DNA from: Epichloe hybrida
Lineage: Eukaryota > Ascomycota > Sordariomycetes > Hypocreales > Clavicipitaceae
Reading direction: 5' to 3'
DNA length: 64,000 nt
Assembly (NCBI GenBank): GCA_019022495.1
Contig: JAFEKR010000015.1
Coordinates: forward strand, 868,001-932,000
How positions within the stretch are numbered: the stretch's first letter is position 1; each line of letters begins with the position of its first letter. The notes under the pieces are model-generated. The model searched no databases. It saw nothing but the letters and a program-made list of their open reading frames with translations, and was not told where the DNA came from. The position numbers were made by a program, and so were the translations under genes. Of the stretch, positions 38,356 through 49,600 are shown piece by piece.

Positions 38356-39060
38356 ACGGTCGCGAGGGCAGCTGTCAATGGCTGCGACCGACCGTGTGGA
38401 TGACTAATTAGTCAATTGCGTTATGGCTGCAAGTGTGGCTACAACCACGCCACTAGTAATTAGGTAAGCTAGGGTAACGTAAGCTAGGGTGACGTAAGCA
38501 GGTTACCCTACACATAACTTACCCTATAGCTATCTTTGACAACGATTTTCTCTTTATCTAGAGGTCATACAAAAGTTTTACATATAGCAAATTGAAGCTT
38601 AAAGATAGGGCTTTCTCTTTATGCAAGGTTATTTTTTGGACCAAAAGTTAGTGCATACGGGTTGCTAGCTAGTATGGTGGTGAGTCGATTTTTTGGTTTT
38701 TGCATACAAATGAATTTTGCGGAAAATCAAAAGTGGCCCGTAAGACCCCGTTGGCGGCCCGGATCCACCGATACGGTCGGTAGGTCTATGAGAGGAAGAA
38801 GATCTTTTCAACTAGCTAGATAGCTAGTCCTCTCAACCAACAACAGCCGCATTGCCCGTACAACGTATCTAAAATCAATTCTATTGCTCTATAAGATATC
38901 ATAAAAGTGATCTAAATTGAATTCTATTAGTTGATAACTGCCACAACCTTCCGTTGCGTTGCGTTGATTGATTCAACGTTGCAGCCCTATTGGTCCCCGA
39001 CCGTAGAGCTTGCACCTGTACAGCTGTTGCCAGCTGGCAACTAGCTCCCTACATCTCAAC

Positions 39061-39074
39061 AGGTTATGAGCCCG
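39061..39074 (+). promoter_or_regulatory. D primer-binding site for initiator-Met tRNA (anticodon half)
   Basis: GGTTATGAGCCCGG follows an LTR-like end CTCAACA. It is complementary to the anticodon stem-loop of eukaryotic initiator tRNA-Met (GGGCUCAUAACC), the half-tRNA primer known for Drosophila copia. This implies a left LTR of about 800 bp (38259-39060). Confidence 0.65.
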
Positions 39075-39163
39075 GTGGCGCAGTGGTTGTGGCTCACTGC
39101 GTTTTTAGCCCACCATAGTGGAGTACTACTCTGCGAGGCAAGGTTATGGGTTCGAACCCTGCC
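39067..39163 (+). ncRNA. tRNA-like (SINE head) sequence in D
   Basis: A-box TGGCGCAGTGG and B-box GGTTCGAACCC about 65 bp apart, followed by an 11-A tail. These are RNA polymerase III promoter boxes with wide spacing. Acceptor and T-stem pairing are poor, so it is not a working tRNA gene. It overlaps the primer site, so part of the A-box match may come from that. Confidence 0.5.
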
Positions 39164-39249
39164 GAAAAAAAAAAACAACTAAAGAAATTCAATTGCTAGT
39201 ATAAGCCTAACCTCCAATAGGGCACCTGGATATACAATTCCAGGGGGAG

Positions 39250-39330
39250 TGTTAAAATATATTGTTAAAAATATATAAGGCTTTGTAATCCTAGGTTCAG
39301 TCGGATCGGTCCACTCTTTTGATTTCAACA
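39250..39330 (+). repeat. short LTR-like right end of D
   Basis: Starts TGTTAAAA directly after the polypurine tract and ends TTTCAACA. It contains TATATAAG, a good TATA box. Its last 67-68 bp (from 39263) match the independent insertion at 39881-39947. Confidence 0.65.
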
Positions 39331-39880
39331 GTTATAAAGTTAAACGCTAGGTAATTAAGGAATTAACTAAAGTCTACCACTATTGCTAAATATATAGAAA
39401 GGCCCCTAGTTAATTTAAGTTTATAATTAAAGATAACTATGAATTTAACTACAAGATTATCATTAATATCATGCAAATCGATGGCTAACTAGTACTTCAT
39501 ATCGTTAATTCGGTAATATTATTCTAGGTAGCCTAATTCCTTAATCTAAGGAAGCAAAAGGCTTAAGATATCTAGGACGCTATTCGCAAATATTAGATTA
39601 ATACTTTTCTCAGACCTCTAGAATAGATTATATATAATGCTAGTAATAACTTTACTTCCGCTAAGTTTAAGCACTATACTTAACTAATATTAATTAAGAC
39701 TAATAAGATACTAATTAAAGCCTATAATAGTATTAGAAAGGTTAAGAGATATTATAGACCTTTACACTAAGCTTATAACATTATCATAGACTTAATTAAG
39801 GTAGAACTCATGCTAAAGTAATGCCTTTAAATAGCTATTAAAGTAATTAATAACTCTATAAGCCTAAATACTATTATCCT

Positions 39881-39947
39881 TGTAAAAATATATAAGGCTT
39901 TGTAATCCTAGGTTCAGTCGGATCGGTCCACTCTTTTGATTTCAACA
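39881..39947 (+). mobile_element. 67-bp solo LTR-like insertion of the D family
   Basis: Nearly identical to 39263-39330. Flanked by a perfect 5-bp duplication ATCCT (39876-39880 and 39948-39952); B2 and B4 show the empty site. TG...CA ends and a TATATAAG box. Not RIP-mutated, although its B3 surroundings are. Confidence 0.85.
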
Positions 39948-42514
39948 ATCCTAACCCTACTAGTCTTTAGAGGCTACTTATAAATAATAGATAAGTTACT
40001 ACTAAGTATCTCTATTATTTAACATGCTAAAGTAATTTACAAAGCTACTAATAAAGTCCGCTACTATCTAGCTTTATAGCAAGTCTATAATGCCCTTAAA
40101 GCCTAGAATAGCCCTAATATAGCACCTATATATTAGCTACCCCTATAGGCTAATATATATATATGAAGAGAGAAGGGCAGCTAGCATAGCCCTTATAAGC
40201 TTCTTACTACTAATAGAGAGACCTATATAGTTAATATACCCTATAGCCTAGCGAAGTTCTGCTCTATAGTAGTAAAGCCCTATTATAAAGACTTATATAC
40301 TATAGAGAGGCTAGAGTAGTAAGAGATAAAGCCTTATAATCCACTAGAGTAATAGCTAAGTAATATAAAAAAAGAAGGAGCTATATAACTAACTACTACT
40401 AATAAAAGAGATTCTCTAATAGAAAATAGTAAAGAGCTATAGATACTAGCTAAGAGAAAGCAAAGAAGACTAAGAAAGGCCCTTATAGTGTAATTTATAA
40501 GTATAGGAGAGTCTAATAAAGAGGCTTATAAAGCCTAAAAGGCCCTAAGGGGAAGCTATTAAGTTAAAGACTTATTACTATACCCTAAAGGAATAAAAGT
40601 AAGGAAAAGAAGACCTTATAGCCCTAAGAAGAATATTAGCCTAGTTTAGCTCTATATACTTATAAATAAAGATTAAGAGAAGGCCTTTATTTAAGAGGTT
40701 ATAACTAGAGGGATGCTAAGTATAGTATTTCTTATAGTAAAGGAAGAGGCTAATTAGAACCTTACTCTTTAACTCCGCTAAGAAGGGAAGATTATAACCC
40801 TAGGAAAACCCTTTAAGTAATCTAATTAAGCTAAGATTAACGCTTTATAAGCTTACAATATATTCAAATTCGTTAAGTATAACCTAGCGAAGCATAGAGG
40901 TTATAGAATCTTTAATTCTTATATAGTTAGAGAGATTAAAGGCAAAGGGACGGACTTGCTGTACAAGAAATCCCGCCTTATTGTATAAGGCTATAATAAT
41001 AAAGGAAAGGAATTTATCCTAACGTAATCACTAACGATTTAACAAGCAAGCTAATAACTTATTGTAGCTATTACTCCATTATTAAGAAAAAGAGGCATTT
41101 ACCTTTAGATTCGTAATATTATATAAGCTTACACTTAATTACACATAGTGCTAATAAGGCTAATTATTATAAGATTACTAAAGCAAATTATATATCTCTT
41201 TCTAGAAGGGACTGTAATTAAATTAATTAGACCTCTTTACGGGATCGCAGAGGCTAGAACCTACTAGTAGGCAACGTACTTCTATTACTATAAGGATAAC
41301 CTAGATATAATAACCTTAACCTATAATCCCTACTTATTAATCATAGCCTTAAATAATAAGAATCTCTTTAGCATCGTTAGAATATAAACTAATAATATAT
41401 TAGGACTAAGCAATAATAACTTCTTCTAAAAAGAAGAGAAAGAGCTTTAGAAGGCTAATTTTATAGCTAAAGAAAAGCAATAATTAACCGCTAAGAATCC
41501 CCTTATCTTCAACGGTTATATCTTAACCTAGAATACTAATAACTCGCTAATATTAACCTAGAAAGGCTAGAGTTAGAAGATTAAGGAAGTTAATTCTTAA
41601 TCCCTAATAGTAAAGCAAGACTACGTAAAACAACAAGCCTAAGGAAGCTATATTATAACTATATATTAACTAGAAGCTTCCTATAACTTATTAATTATAG
41701 CCTAATACTAAGAACCCTTTACTAAAGATATTATATACCTTAATAAACGCCTTAAGTAGCAGATTAAGAATTAATAACATAGACTATAATACATCCCTTT
41801 GGTTCTTAAAGAGGCGAAGCTCTTTGTGTTCGTAAATAAATCACTTACTAATAACAAGGATTTAAGCTCACAGATCGGATACGTAATTATAATTAGCAAC
41901 AAGATAATATAAGATAATAATACCTTTATTATAAAAGGTAATATTATTATATATAGCTTAACAAAGAGCAAGAGAGTTACTTATAGCGCGCTTACCTCTA
42001 AGTTATATAGTATAGTTTAAGGCGTAGACATTGCCTACGCAATTTCCATAACTCTATATTAGATTATGGATTAATTGAAAATGCCTTGAATTCTTATGAT
42101 TCTCTATACTAATTCTTTTTTATTATATAAATGTCTTATGAAGCTAGGAACTATAAAGGAGAAGAGACTAATAATTAATATTATAGCTCTTTATTAATTA
42201 TATAAAAGGCATAAGATTTATAAAGTTAGATAGATTAACGGCAATAATAATCTAGCGGATGTAATAATAAAAGCATTGCTAAATTCATTACTTTCCTCTT
42301 TAATTAATTCAAATAAATTAATAATTCGTGTTAAGGGATAGGTAAAGAGACCTATAATATTAAGGGACAGGAGCTTAGGTAAGGACTAACGGATTAATTT
42401 AATTAACTAATGCTACGATAGCTAATCAGAGCAGCGGATTTCTATTAAGGGATTTACTAGTATATACTTTCCTTTAATCTAATTTTTATTATGTTTTTAA
42501 GCTCTTTAGCTACG

Positions 42515-42530
42515 AAGGAAAAAGAGAGAC
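42515..42530 (+). promoter_or_regulatory. B3 polypurine tract
   Basis: AAGGAAAAAGAGAGAC six bases before the 3' LTR. The same tract is in B4 at about 46477-46492 (minus strand). Confidence 0.75.
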
Positions 42531-42536
42531 TGCTAG

Positions 42537-42793
42537 TGTTAATTCCTTTAGATCTTCATTAGTTTAATCGTGGCTAAAGACTAGACTAATTATAGGTCTG
42601 GCGTAATGCACGCGATATAATTGGCTGCATTAGTTTGCTACCCTCTCTTTTGCCCTACATACGGATTTCGCCCACTTTTCTAGCATCTAGACTTTCCCTC
42701 TCTTCTCTCTCTTTCCTAGCTAGCTAACTAACTATCATTGACTTCAAATCATACGGGATTTATTACCTGCGCAGGACCTTGGTGAATCCAACA
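42537..42793 (+). repeat. B3 3' LTR
   Basis: 257-bp LTR from TGTTAATTCCTTTAGATC to GTGAATCCAACA. Confidence 0.93.
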
Positions 42794-45095
42794 ATAACCT
42801 AAAAGAGAATATCCCTAAAGGTAGTAAGTATATTAGCTACTTTAAGCGTAATAATTAGTTCTCCTACACTAAATCTAACTAATACCTTTTTTACCCTTAA
42901 TTTATTAAGCTATAGTTTAGGTATTTAATATTATAAAGCAAGGAATTAAGGGTACCTTACTATAGAGAATTTATAGCTCCTATATCAGGCATAATCTCTT
43001 AAAATATTATATAAAAATAGTAATCTTCTAGTATAAATATTACTAGAGCTTTACTTAAGAGTTCTTGCTTAAAGGGGTCTTCTTTACTTAGACTATAATA
43101 AGCTACTTTACTTATTAGGAATTAAACTATTCTTTTACTATTAAGTTATGTTTTATAATTAAAGAAGCTTATAAGTACTAGCTTATTTATACTATTAGGG
43201 CTATTATTAAATCTAATACTCTTTATATACTAAGCGATTTTATTATTAATAGGGGATTAAGGCTTATATTCTCCTTTATACTATATAAGAAATAAATTAT
43301 ATAAGTTATTAGCTAAATCTATAAGGTAGTAGTTCTTAAAGTGTTAATATACTTTCTTATAGTTCTCTTCTAAATACTTAGATAACTAGTATCTTTCTTT
43401 ACTATATATATAGTACTTCTTTATATAGGAATTTCCTTCTTTTCCTTATAGTTTAAAAGGGTATTAAGTCTCTTTTCCTTTCTTATTATATCTTTAGTTA
43501 GTCTAGAATTACTCTAGGGTTATAGCTTTAGTTAGCAACTATTAATAGTTCTTTTTCTTTTCCTTATTAAGTTAGATTATTATTCTAATCTATTTATAAA
43601 ACTCTTATAGTCCCTTTAGTAAGTCTATAATAGCTTCTTTACACTTTAGAATACTATTATAAGCTCTTATAAGTTAATTTTAAAGTACTTTTTTACTTTA
43701 GCTTACCTTAGGTATTACTTATTATAAAATAGCTAGCTTCTTTATAAGTTTATTAAAGTAATTAATTATAGATTTACTTAGGTTATTATTTATTATTTCT
43801 TATAAAGTAAAGTTATTTTACTTTAAAAGATATTTTTACTATATATCCTTAGTCTTAAATTATTCTCTTATATAGCTAATAAGTATAAGAAGGTCTTATA
43901 GTTAACTAGGTTTTAAAAGTTAGTTTATATAGTATTATAAGGCTTTACCCTTAAGTATAACCTTAAAGGTATAACTAGCTTATTTAGGTTAGATATTAAG
44001 TAACTTATACTTCCTATAAAATATTTAAAGCTTTAATTTAAAAATATTATAGTTATAAGTACTATAAAGCTATTCTTTAAGGTATACCTTTAATAAGTCT
44101 ATAATTTACTTTAGAGAAAGCCTTTAAGTTTATAAAGGTTATTTAAATACTTCCCTTTATATTTATAAAAGAGATAGTAAGGTCCTTAGAAAGTAAGAAA
44201 GTAGTTTTATAAGAAGTAGCCTTAGAGTTTATTATTCTCTCTAATTTTCCTTTCCCTTATATTAAGGAGAAGAAAGTATAGCCCTCTAGGCTATACTAAT
44301 AAAGTTATTATTAGCCCTAGGTAGTAAGGGTTAACTCTATTAGTAATACTCCTATTTAAGGGTATTATTAGTAGTGTTTTTAAGGTAGTTTTACTAAACT
44401 ATCTTAAGTAAAGATATAGGTAAGGAAGTTACTTATAAATACTTATAGATAGTATTCTTTAGTACCTTTAATTCTAGATTAATTAACCTTCTTAAAGAAG
44501 ATTAGCTTACTAATCCCTTTAATAGTAATTATACTAATAAGTAAGGTAAAGAGGTAAGCTATTAGGCCCTAATATCCTCATTATCTAGTAGATTATAAAG
44601 GAAATCTTAATTCTCTAAGTTTTTCTAGAAGCCTATATACTTCTTCCTAGCTTCCTTAATTTCCTTAAGGGTTTAAAATTAAAGTTCTTCCTAGTTTACT
44701 ACCTCTTTAAGGTTATTTACTATCTTTATATCTCTTCTAACTATTATATATACTTTATTATAAAGGAGATAGTCTTAAAGTCTATTCTAGGAAAAGTCTT
44801 TTCTTTTTATAAACTTATTCCTTAGCTATTTATAGAAGTTATTACTAAATTTAAAGAAAAGTATTCTTCTAAATAACTCTTATTCTCTATATTATTTAGT
44901 CTTAATAATAATATAAAGGGTGATTTCCTATGGTATTATTATCTCTTTATATTTAGAGTTTCCTATTTATTAAAGTAGTTTCTCTATAATATATTATTAG
45001 AGTTTTATAAAGATATAAGGAATTTAGGCAAGATAAATAAGGTTTTTCCCTTTTTTAAGGTGTTTACTACTATCTCTAGCTTTAACACCTTCTAT
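42794..45095 (-). pseudogene. A6 Gag and protease remnant
   Basis: Minus-strand frame from a former start at 45095 (ATG now ATA) through gag into the protease and linker region, ending at the B3 boundary. Dense TAA/TAG stops; the protease Asp motif near 42985 is eroded. Confidence 0.75.
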
Positions 45096-45569
45096 AGTAT
45101 TATTATAGCTATTGCTGTTACTAGGAACTCTAAATTAACTAGAGGTCCTAAATAGTCTAGCTATATTTAATATTCTAATTGATTAAGGGGAGTAAATCTT
45201 TAATCTAAGGGGATAGGAGGGGTAGAAACATGAATTATATAATATATTATTAATATAAAGGATTACAAGGTAAGGTGGTTAACTTTAAATATATAATTAA
45301 ACATATAATAAAGAAAGACAAGGGGATAGCTTAGTTACTAGTATTAAACCATTCTTTATTATTTTAGAATTTATATAAATATAGATATTAATACTAAAGT
45401 AAGAAGAGAGCTATATTATACCTTTCTATTAGTATAACCTATTATTAAATATAGCCCTCCTATTTTATAAGATAAGTTATTATTAGGCAAGCTACCTCTT
45501 CTAATTAACCTTACTAATCTATAGTGTTCAAAGACTACGTAGTTATCTATAAAGGTAACCACTAATTAG

Positions 45570-45856
45570 TATTAGTTTTATAGGGTATTAAATTTAATAT
45601 AAGAAGATTATAAGCCTAAAGAATAGTATTATTATTAATTTATCTATTCTAGGCTACGTTATATATGTAAAAAAAAGAAGTCAAAGACTAGAATTTATAA
45701 TAATAAAAGGAAAGGGGGCCATACGTTTGTAGCCTTACATTTCCTAGCTAATTAATAGGCTAGGTTATAAGTTATATGTAGGGCGCGCGCGTAGCCTAAG
45801 CTTTTGCTATGTAATTACGGCTATAACATGCAATTAATATTACCTTTGTTCTAATA
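45570..45856 (-). repeat. A6 5' LTR, with deletions
   Basis: 287 bp; lacks about 20 bp around 45660-45690 relative to other A LTRs. It keeps GGGCGCGCGCGTAGCC near 45781. Confidence 0.85.
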
Positions 45857-46217
45857 ATTACTAACTAGTAGTTATCTTACTATAAGAATACTTATATTTT
45901 TATTTTCTTATCTATAGATTTTTTTATAGTAAAACTATTATTCTAGGCCTAAGCTAAATTAATTACAATTTTATTTAAGTCTAAGGCTTTATTATTACTA
46001 TTTTTATATTTCTTAGTAATATACTTATTACTTTTATAAATTAAGTAGTTTACTATATTATATTTATTTATACTATATTTATAGTATTTAAATAGTTTTT
46101 AGCTTATACTAAGTTACTACAAGCTTTATTATAAGTTATTTATAGGAAAGCTAAAGTATTATTTCTTATTATTCTTATAGTTTTTATTATAGTTTTTATT
46201 ATAGTTTTTATGATAAT
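45857..46217. other. AT-rich sequence, left part of region E
   Basis: No gene seen. Three copies of a 13-bp TTTTTATTATAG unit occur at 46178-46210. It was contiguous with 53001 onward before B4 inserted (duplication ATAAT). Confidence 0.6.
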
Positions 46218-46471
46218 TGTTGGATGCACCAAGGTCCTGCGCAGGTAATAAATCCCGTATAAATTCGAAGTCGATGATAGATAGTTAGCTAGGAAAGAGG
46301 GAGAAGAGAGGGAAAGTCTAGATGCTAGAAAAGTGGGCGAAATCCGTATGTGGGGCACAAAAGGGGGTGGCGAATTAATGCAGCCAATCATATCGCGTGC
46401 ATCGCGCCGGACCTACAATTAGTCTAGTCTTTAGCCACGATTAAACCAATGAAGATCCAAAGGAATTAACA
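46218..46471 (-). repeat. B4 3' LTR
   Basis: 254 bp from TGTTGGATGCACCAAGGTC. It contains a chance open frame, also present in the other LTR, that is not credited as a gene. Confidence 0.94.
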
Positions 46472-46669
46472 CTAGCAATCTCTCTTTTTCCTTCGTGGCC
46501 AAAGAGCTCAAAAACATAATAAAAATTAGATTAAAGGAAAGTGTACATAAGTGAATCCCTTAATAGGAATCCGCTACTCTGATTAGCTATCGCGGCATTG
46601 GTTAATTGAATTAATCCATTATTCCTTGCCTAAGCTCCTGTTTCCTAATATCACAGGTCTCTTTACCTA

Positions 46670-49600
46670 TCCTTTAACACGAATTATTAATTCGTTCAAA
46701 TTAATTAAAGAGGAAAGTAATGAATTTAGTAATGCTTTTGTCATTACATCTGCTAGATTATCGTTGCTGTTAATCCACCTGACTTCGTAGATCTTATGCC
46801 TTTTATATAATTAATAAAGAGCTATAATATTAATTATTAGTCTCTTCTCCTTTATGGTTCCTAGCTTCATAAGATATTTGTATAATGAAAAAGAATTAGT
46901 ACAGAGAATCGTAGGAATTCGAGGCATCTTCAATCAATCCGTGATCTAATGTAGAGTTATAGAAATCGCGTAGGCAATATCTGCGCCTTGAACCATACTA
47001 TATAACTCAGAGGCAAGCGCGCTACAAGTAACTCTCTTGCTCTTTATTAAGCTATACGTAATAATGTTGCCTTTTATAATAAAGGTATTGTTGTCTTGCA
47101 TCATCTCGTTGCCGATTACAATCACGTATCTGATCTATGAGCTCAAATCCTTGTTATTAGCAAGCGATCTATTTACAAACACAAAGAGCTTTGCCTCTTT
47201 AAGAACTAAAGGAATGTATTATAGTTCGCGTTATTAATTCTTAATCTGCTATTTAAGGCGTTTATTAAGGCATGTAATATCTTCCCTAGAGGGTTCTTAG
47301 TGTTAAGCTATAATTAAAAGGTTATATAAAGCCTCTAGTTAACATATAGTTATGATATAGCTTCCTTACGCTTATTGCTCCATGTAATCTTACTTTACTA
47401 TTAAGGATTAAGGATTAACTTCCTTAATCTTCTAACTCTAACCTTTCTAGGTTAAGGTTAGCGAATTATTAGTGTTTTAGGTTAAGATACAGCTGTTAAA
47501 GATAAGGGGGTTCTTAGCGGTTAATTATTGCTTTTCTTTAGCTATAAAATTAGCCTTCTAGAGCTCTTTCTCTTCTTTTCAGAAGAAGTTATTATCGCTT
47601 AGGCCTAATGTATTATTGGTTTGTATTCTAACAATGCTAAAGAGATTCTTATTATTCGGGGCTATGATTAACAAGCAGGGATTGTAGGTTAAGGTTGTTA
47701 TATTAAGGTTATCTCTATGGTAACGGAAGTACGTTGCTTACTAGTAGGTTCTAGCCTCTGTGATCCCGTAAAGAGGTCTGATTAATTCGATTATAGTCCC
47801 TTCTGGAAAGAGATGTGCAATTTGCTTCGGCAGTCTTATGATAATTAGCCTCGTTAGCATTATGTGCGATTGAGTGTAAGCTTACGTGATATTACGAATC
47901 CAAAGGTAAATGCCTCTTTTTCTTAATAATAGAGCGATAGCTACGATGAGTTGTTAGCTTGCTTGTTATATTGTTAGCGATTGCGTTAGGATGAATTCCT
48001 TTCCTTTGTTATTATGGCCTTGTATAACAAGACGAGATTTCTCGTACAGCGAATCTGTTCCTTTGCCTTTGATCTCTCTAACTATACAAGAATCAAAGAT
48101 TCTATAACCTCTGTGCTTCGCTAGGTTAAACTTAATGAATTTAAACATATTATAAGCTTGCAGAGCGTTAATCTTAGCTTAATTAGACTGCTTAAAGGGT
48201 TTTCCTAGGGTTATAATCCTTCCTTCTTAGCGGAGCTAAAGGGCAAGGTTCTAATTAGCCTTTTTCTTTACTATAAGGAATACTATGCTTAGCATCCCTC
48301 TGGTTATGATCTCTTAAATAAAGGCCTCCTCTTAATCTTTATTTATAAGTACGTAGAGCTAAACTAGGCTAATATCCTTCTTAGGGCTATAAGGTTTTCT
48401 TTTCCTTACTTTTATTCCTTTAGGGCGTGGTAATAAGTCTTTAACTTAATAGCTTCCCCTCAGGGCCTTTTAGGCTTTATAAGCCTCTTTATCAGACTCT
48501 CCCGCACTTATAAATTACACTATGAGGGCCTTTCTTAGTCTCCCTTACTTTCTCTTAGCTAGTGTCTGCTGCTCTTTACTATTTTCTATTAGAGAATCTC
48601 TTTTATTAGTAGTGGTTAGTTATATAGTTGCTTTTTCCTCTGTATTACTAGGCTTTATCTCCTGCTGCTCTAGTGTGTTACAGGGCTTTATCTCCTACTA
48701 CTCTAGTCCCTCCGTAATATACAGGTCTTTATAATAGGGCTTTACTACTATAGGGCGGAACTTCGCTAGGCTATAGGGCATGTTAATAGTATAGGTCTCT
48801 CTATTAGTAGTAAGCAGCTTATACAGGCTATGCTAGCTACCTTTCTCTCTCCACACGCGTATATTAGCCTATAGGGGTAGCTAATATATAGGCGCTGTGT
48901 CAGGGCCATTCCAGGCTTTAAGGGCATTGTAGACCTGCTATAAAGCTAGAAGATATTAGACTTTGTCTGTTACCTTACGAATTACCTTAGTATATTAAAT
49001 AATAAAGACACTTAGCAGCAACTTATCTATTATCTATAGGTAGCCTCTAAAGACTAGCATAGTTAGGATAATACTATTTAGGCCTATAGAGTTATTAATA
49101 GCCTTAACAGCTATTTAGAGGCGTTGCTTTAGCGCGAGATCCGTTTTAATTAAGTCTGTGATAATATTATAGGCTTGGCGTAGAGGTCTATGGTATCTCT
49201 TAACCTTTCTAATGCTATTATAGGCTTTAATTAGCATCTTACTGGTTTTAATTAATATTAATTAAGCATAATATCTAAACTTAGCGGAAGCGAAGTTATT
49301 ACTAGCATCGTGGATAATCTAATCTAGAGGTCCGAGATAAGTATTAATCTAACATTTGCGAATTACATCCCAGATGTCTCAAGCCTTCTGCTTCTTTGGA
49401 TTAAGGAATTAGGCTACCTAGAACAATGTTACTAAATTAATGATGTGAAGCACTAGTTAGCTATTGATTTGCATGATATTAATAATGATCTTGTAGTTAA
49501 ATTCGTGGTTATCTTTAATTGTGAACTTAAATTAACTAGGGGCCTTTCTATACATCTAGTAATAGTAGTAGAATTTAGTCAATTCCTTAATTGCCTAGCG

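Larger units (their letters stand above)
38259..39330 (+). mobile_element. D, 1.07-kb non-RIPed miniature LTR-type retroelement
   Basis: Inserted in the B3 integrase with a perfect 5-bp duplication GTTAT (38254-38258, 39331-39335). The empty site is visible in B2 (23953) and B4. Ends are TGTTAAAAATA and TTTCAACA. It is GC-richer than its host and shows almost no RIP. Inside: a 23-bp palindrome at 38333, copia-type half-tRNA primer site at 39061, tRNA-like A and B boxes at 39073-39155, polypurine tract CAGGGGGAG at 39241-39249, then a short LTR-like end 39250-39330. No coding capacity. Left and right ends match for only about 11 bp, so this is not a standard TRIM; it could be chimeric. Confidence 0.75.
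35865..42345 (+). pseudogene. B3 Gag-Pol polyprotein, RIP-inactivated and interrupted
   Basis: Gag from about 35865; zinc-knuckle remnant near 37345-37410 (FICSKSGY). The protease box near 37830 reads NTSA for expected DTGA. Integrase is interrupted twice (38259-39330 and 39881-39947); its GKVKRYY block is near 39740. The RT catalytic box near 41390 reads TNN. RNase H lies near 41815-42250 (NNKDLSSQIGY, then KSKRVTYSAL near 41970). Stops are TAA/TAG. Minus-strand frames at 35828-36010 and 41771-41971 are shadows of this. Confidence 0.87.
35845..42793 (+). mobile_element. B3, Ty1/copia element, 5' end cut by F1, carrying D insertions
   Basis: Plus-strand family B copy lacking its 5' LTR and leader; it begins at a point equivalent to about 14740 in B2. 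It contains D (38259-39330) and the 67-bp insertion (39881-39947) within integrase. The 3' LTR is 42537-42793. It directly abuts old family A sequence (A6), into which it probably inserted. Confidence 0.9.
42794..45856 (-). mobile_element. A6, old 5' part of a family A copia element
   Basis: Minus-strand leader, gag and protease region with the 5' LTR at its right end. It aligns with A2 18450-21577. It is cut at 42794 by B3. It is the most mutated A copy, with extra small deletions, so probably the oldest. Confidence 0.87.

Noticed and set aside
39067..39163. A functional tRNA gene
   Set aside because: The A and B boxes are good, but acceptor and T-stem pairing fail and the sequence lies inside a mobile element; annotated as tRNA-like only.
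41771..41971. Minus-strand 66-codon frame, with a similar plus-strand frame at 47037-47237
   Set aside because: They are antisense to the RNase H region of B3 and B4. Their similarity follows from the copia homology, and the hydrophobic content from AT-rich codons.
46140..46391. Minus-strand frame of 83 codons, repeated as a 62-codon frame at 52727-52915
   Set aside because: Both lie in the two LTRs of B4 and are identical because the LTRs are. They have no partner frame in the other B LTRs and no recognisable domain.
48522..48734. Plus-strand frames at 48522-48734, 49469-49675 and 51843-52028
   Set aside because: All are antisense to the B4 polyprotein, whose sense frame aligns with B2 and B3.
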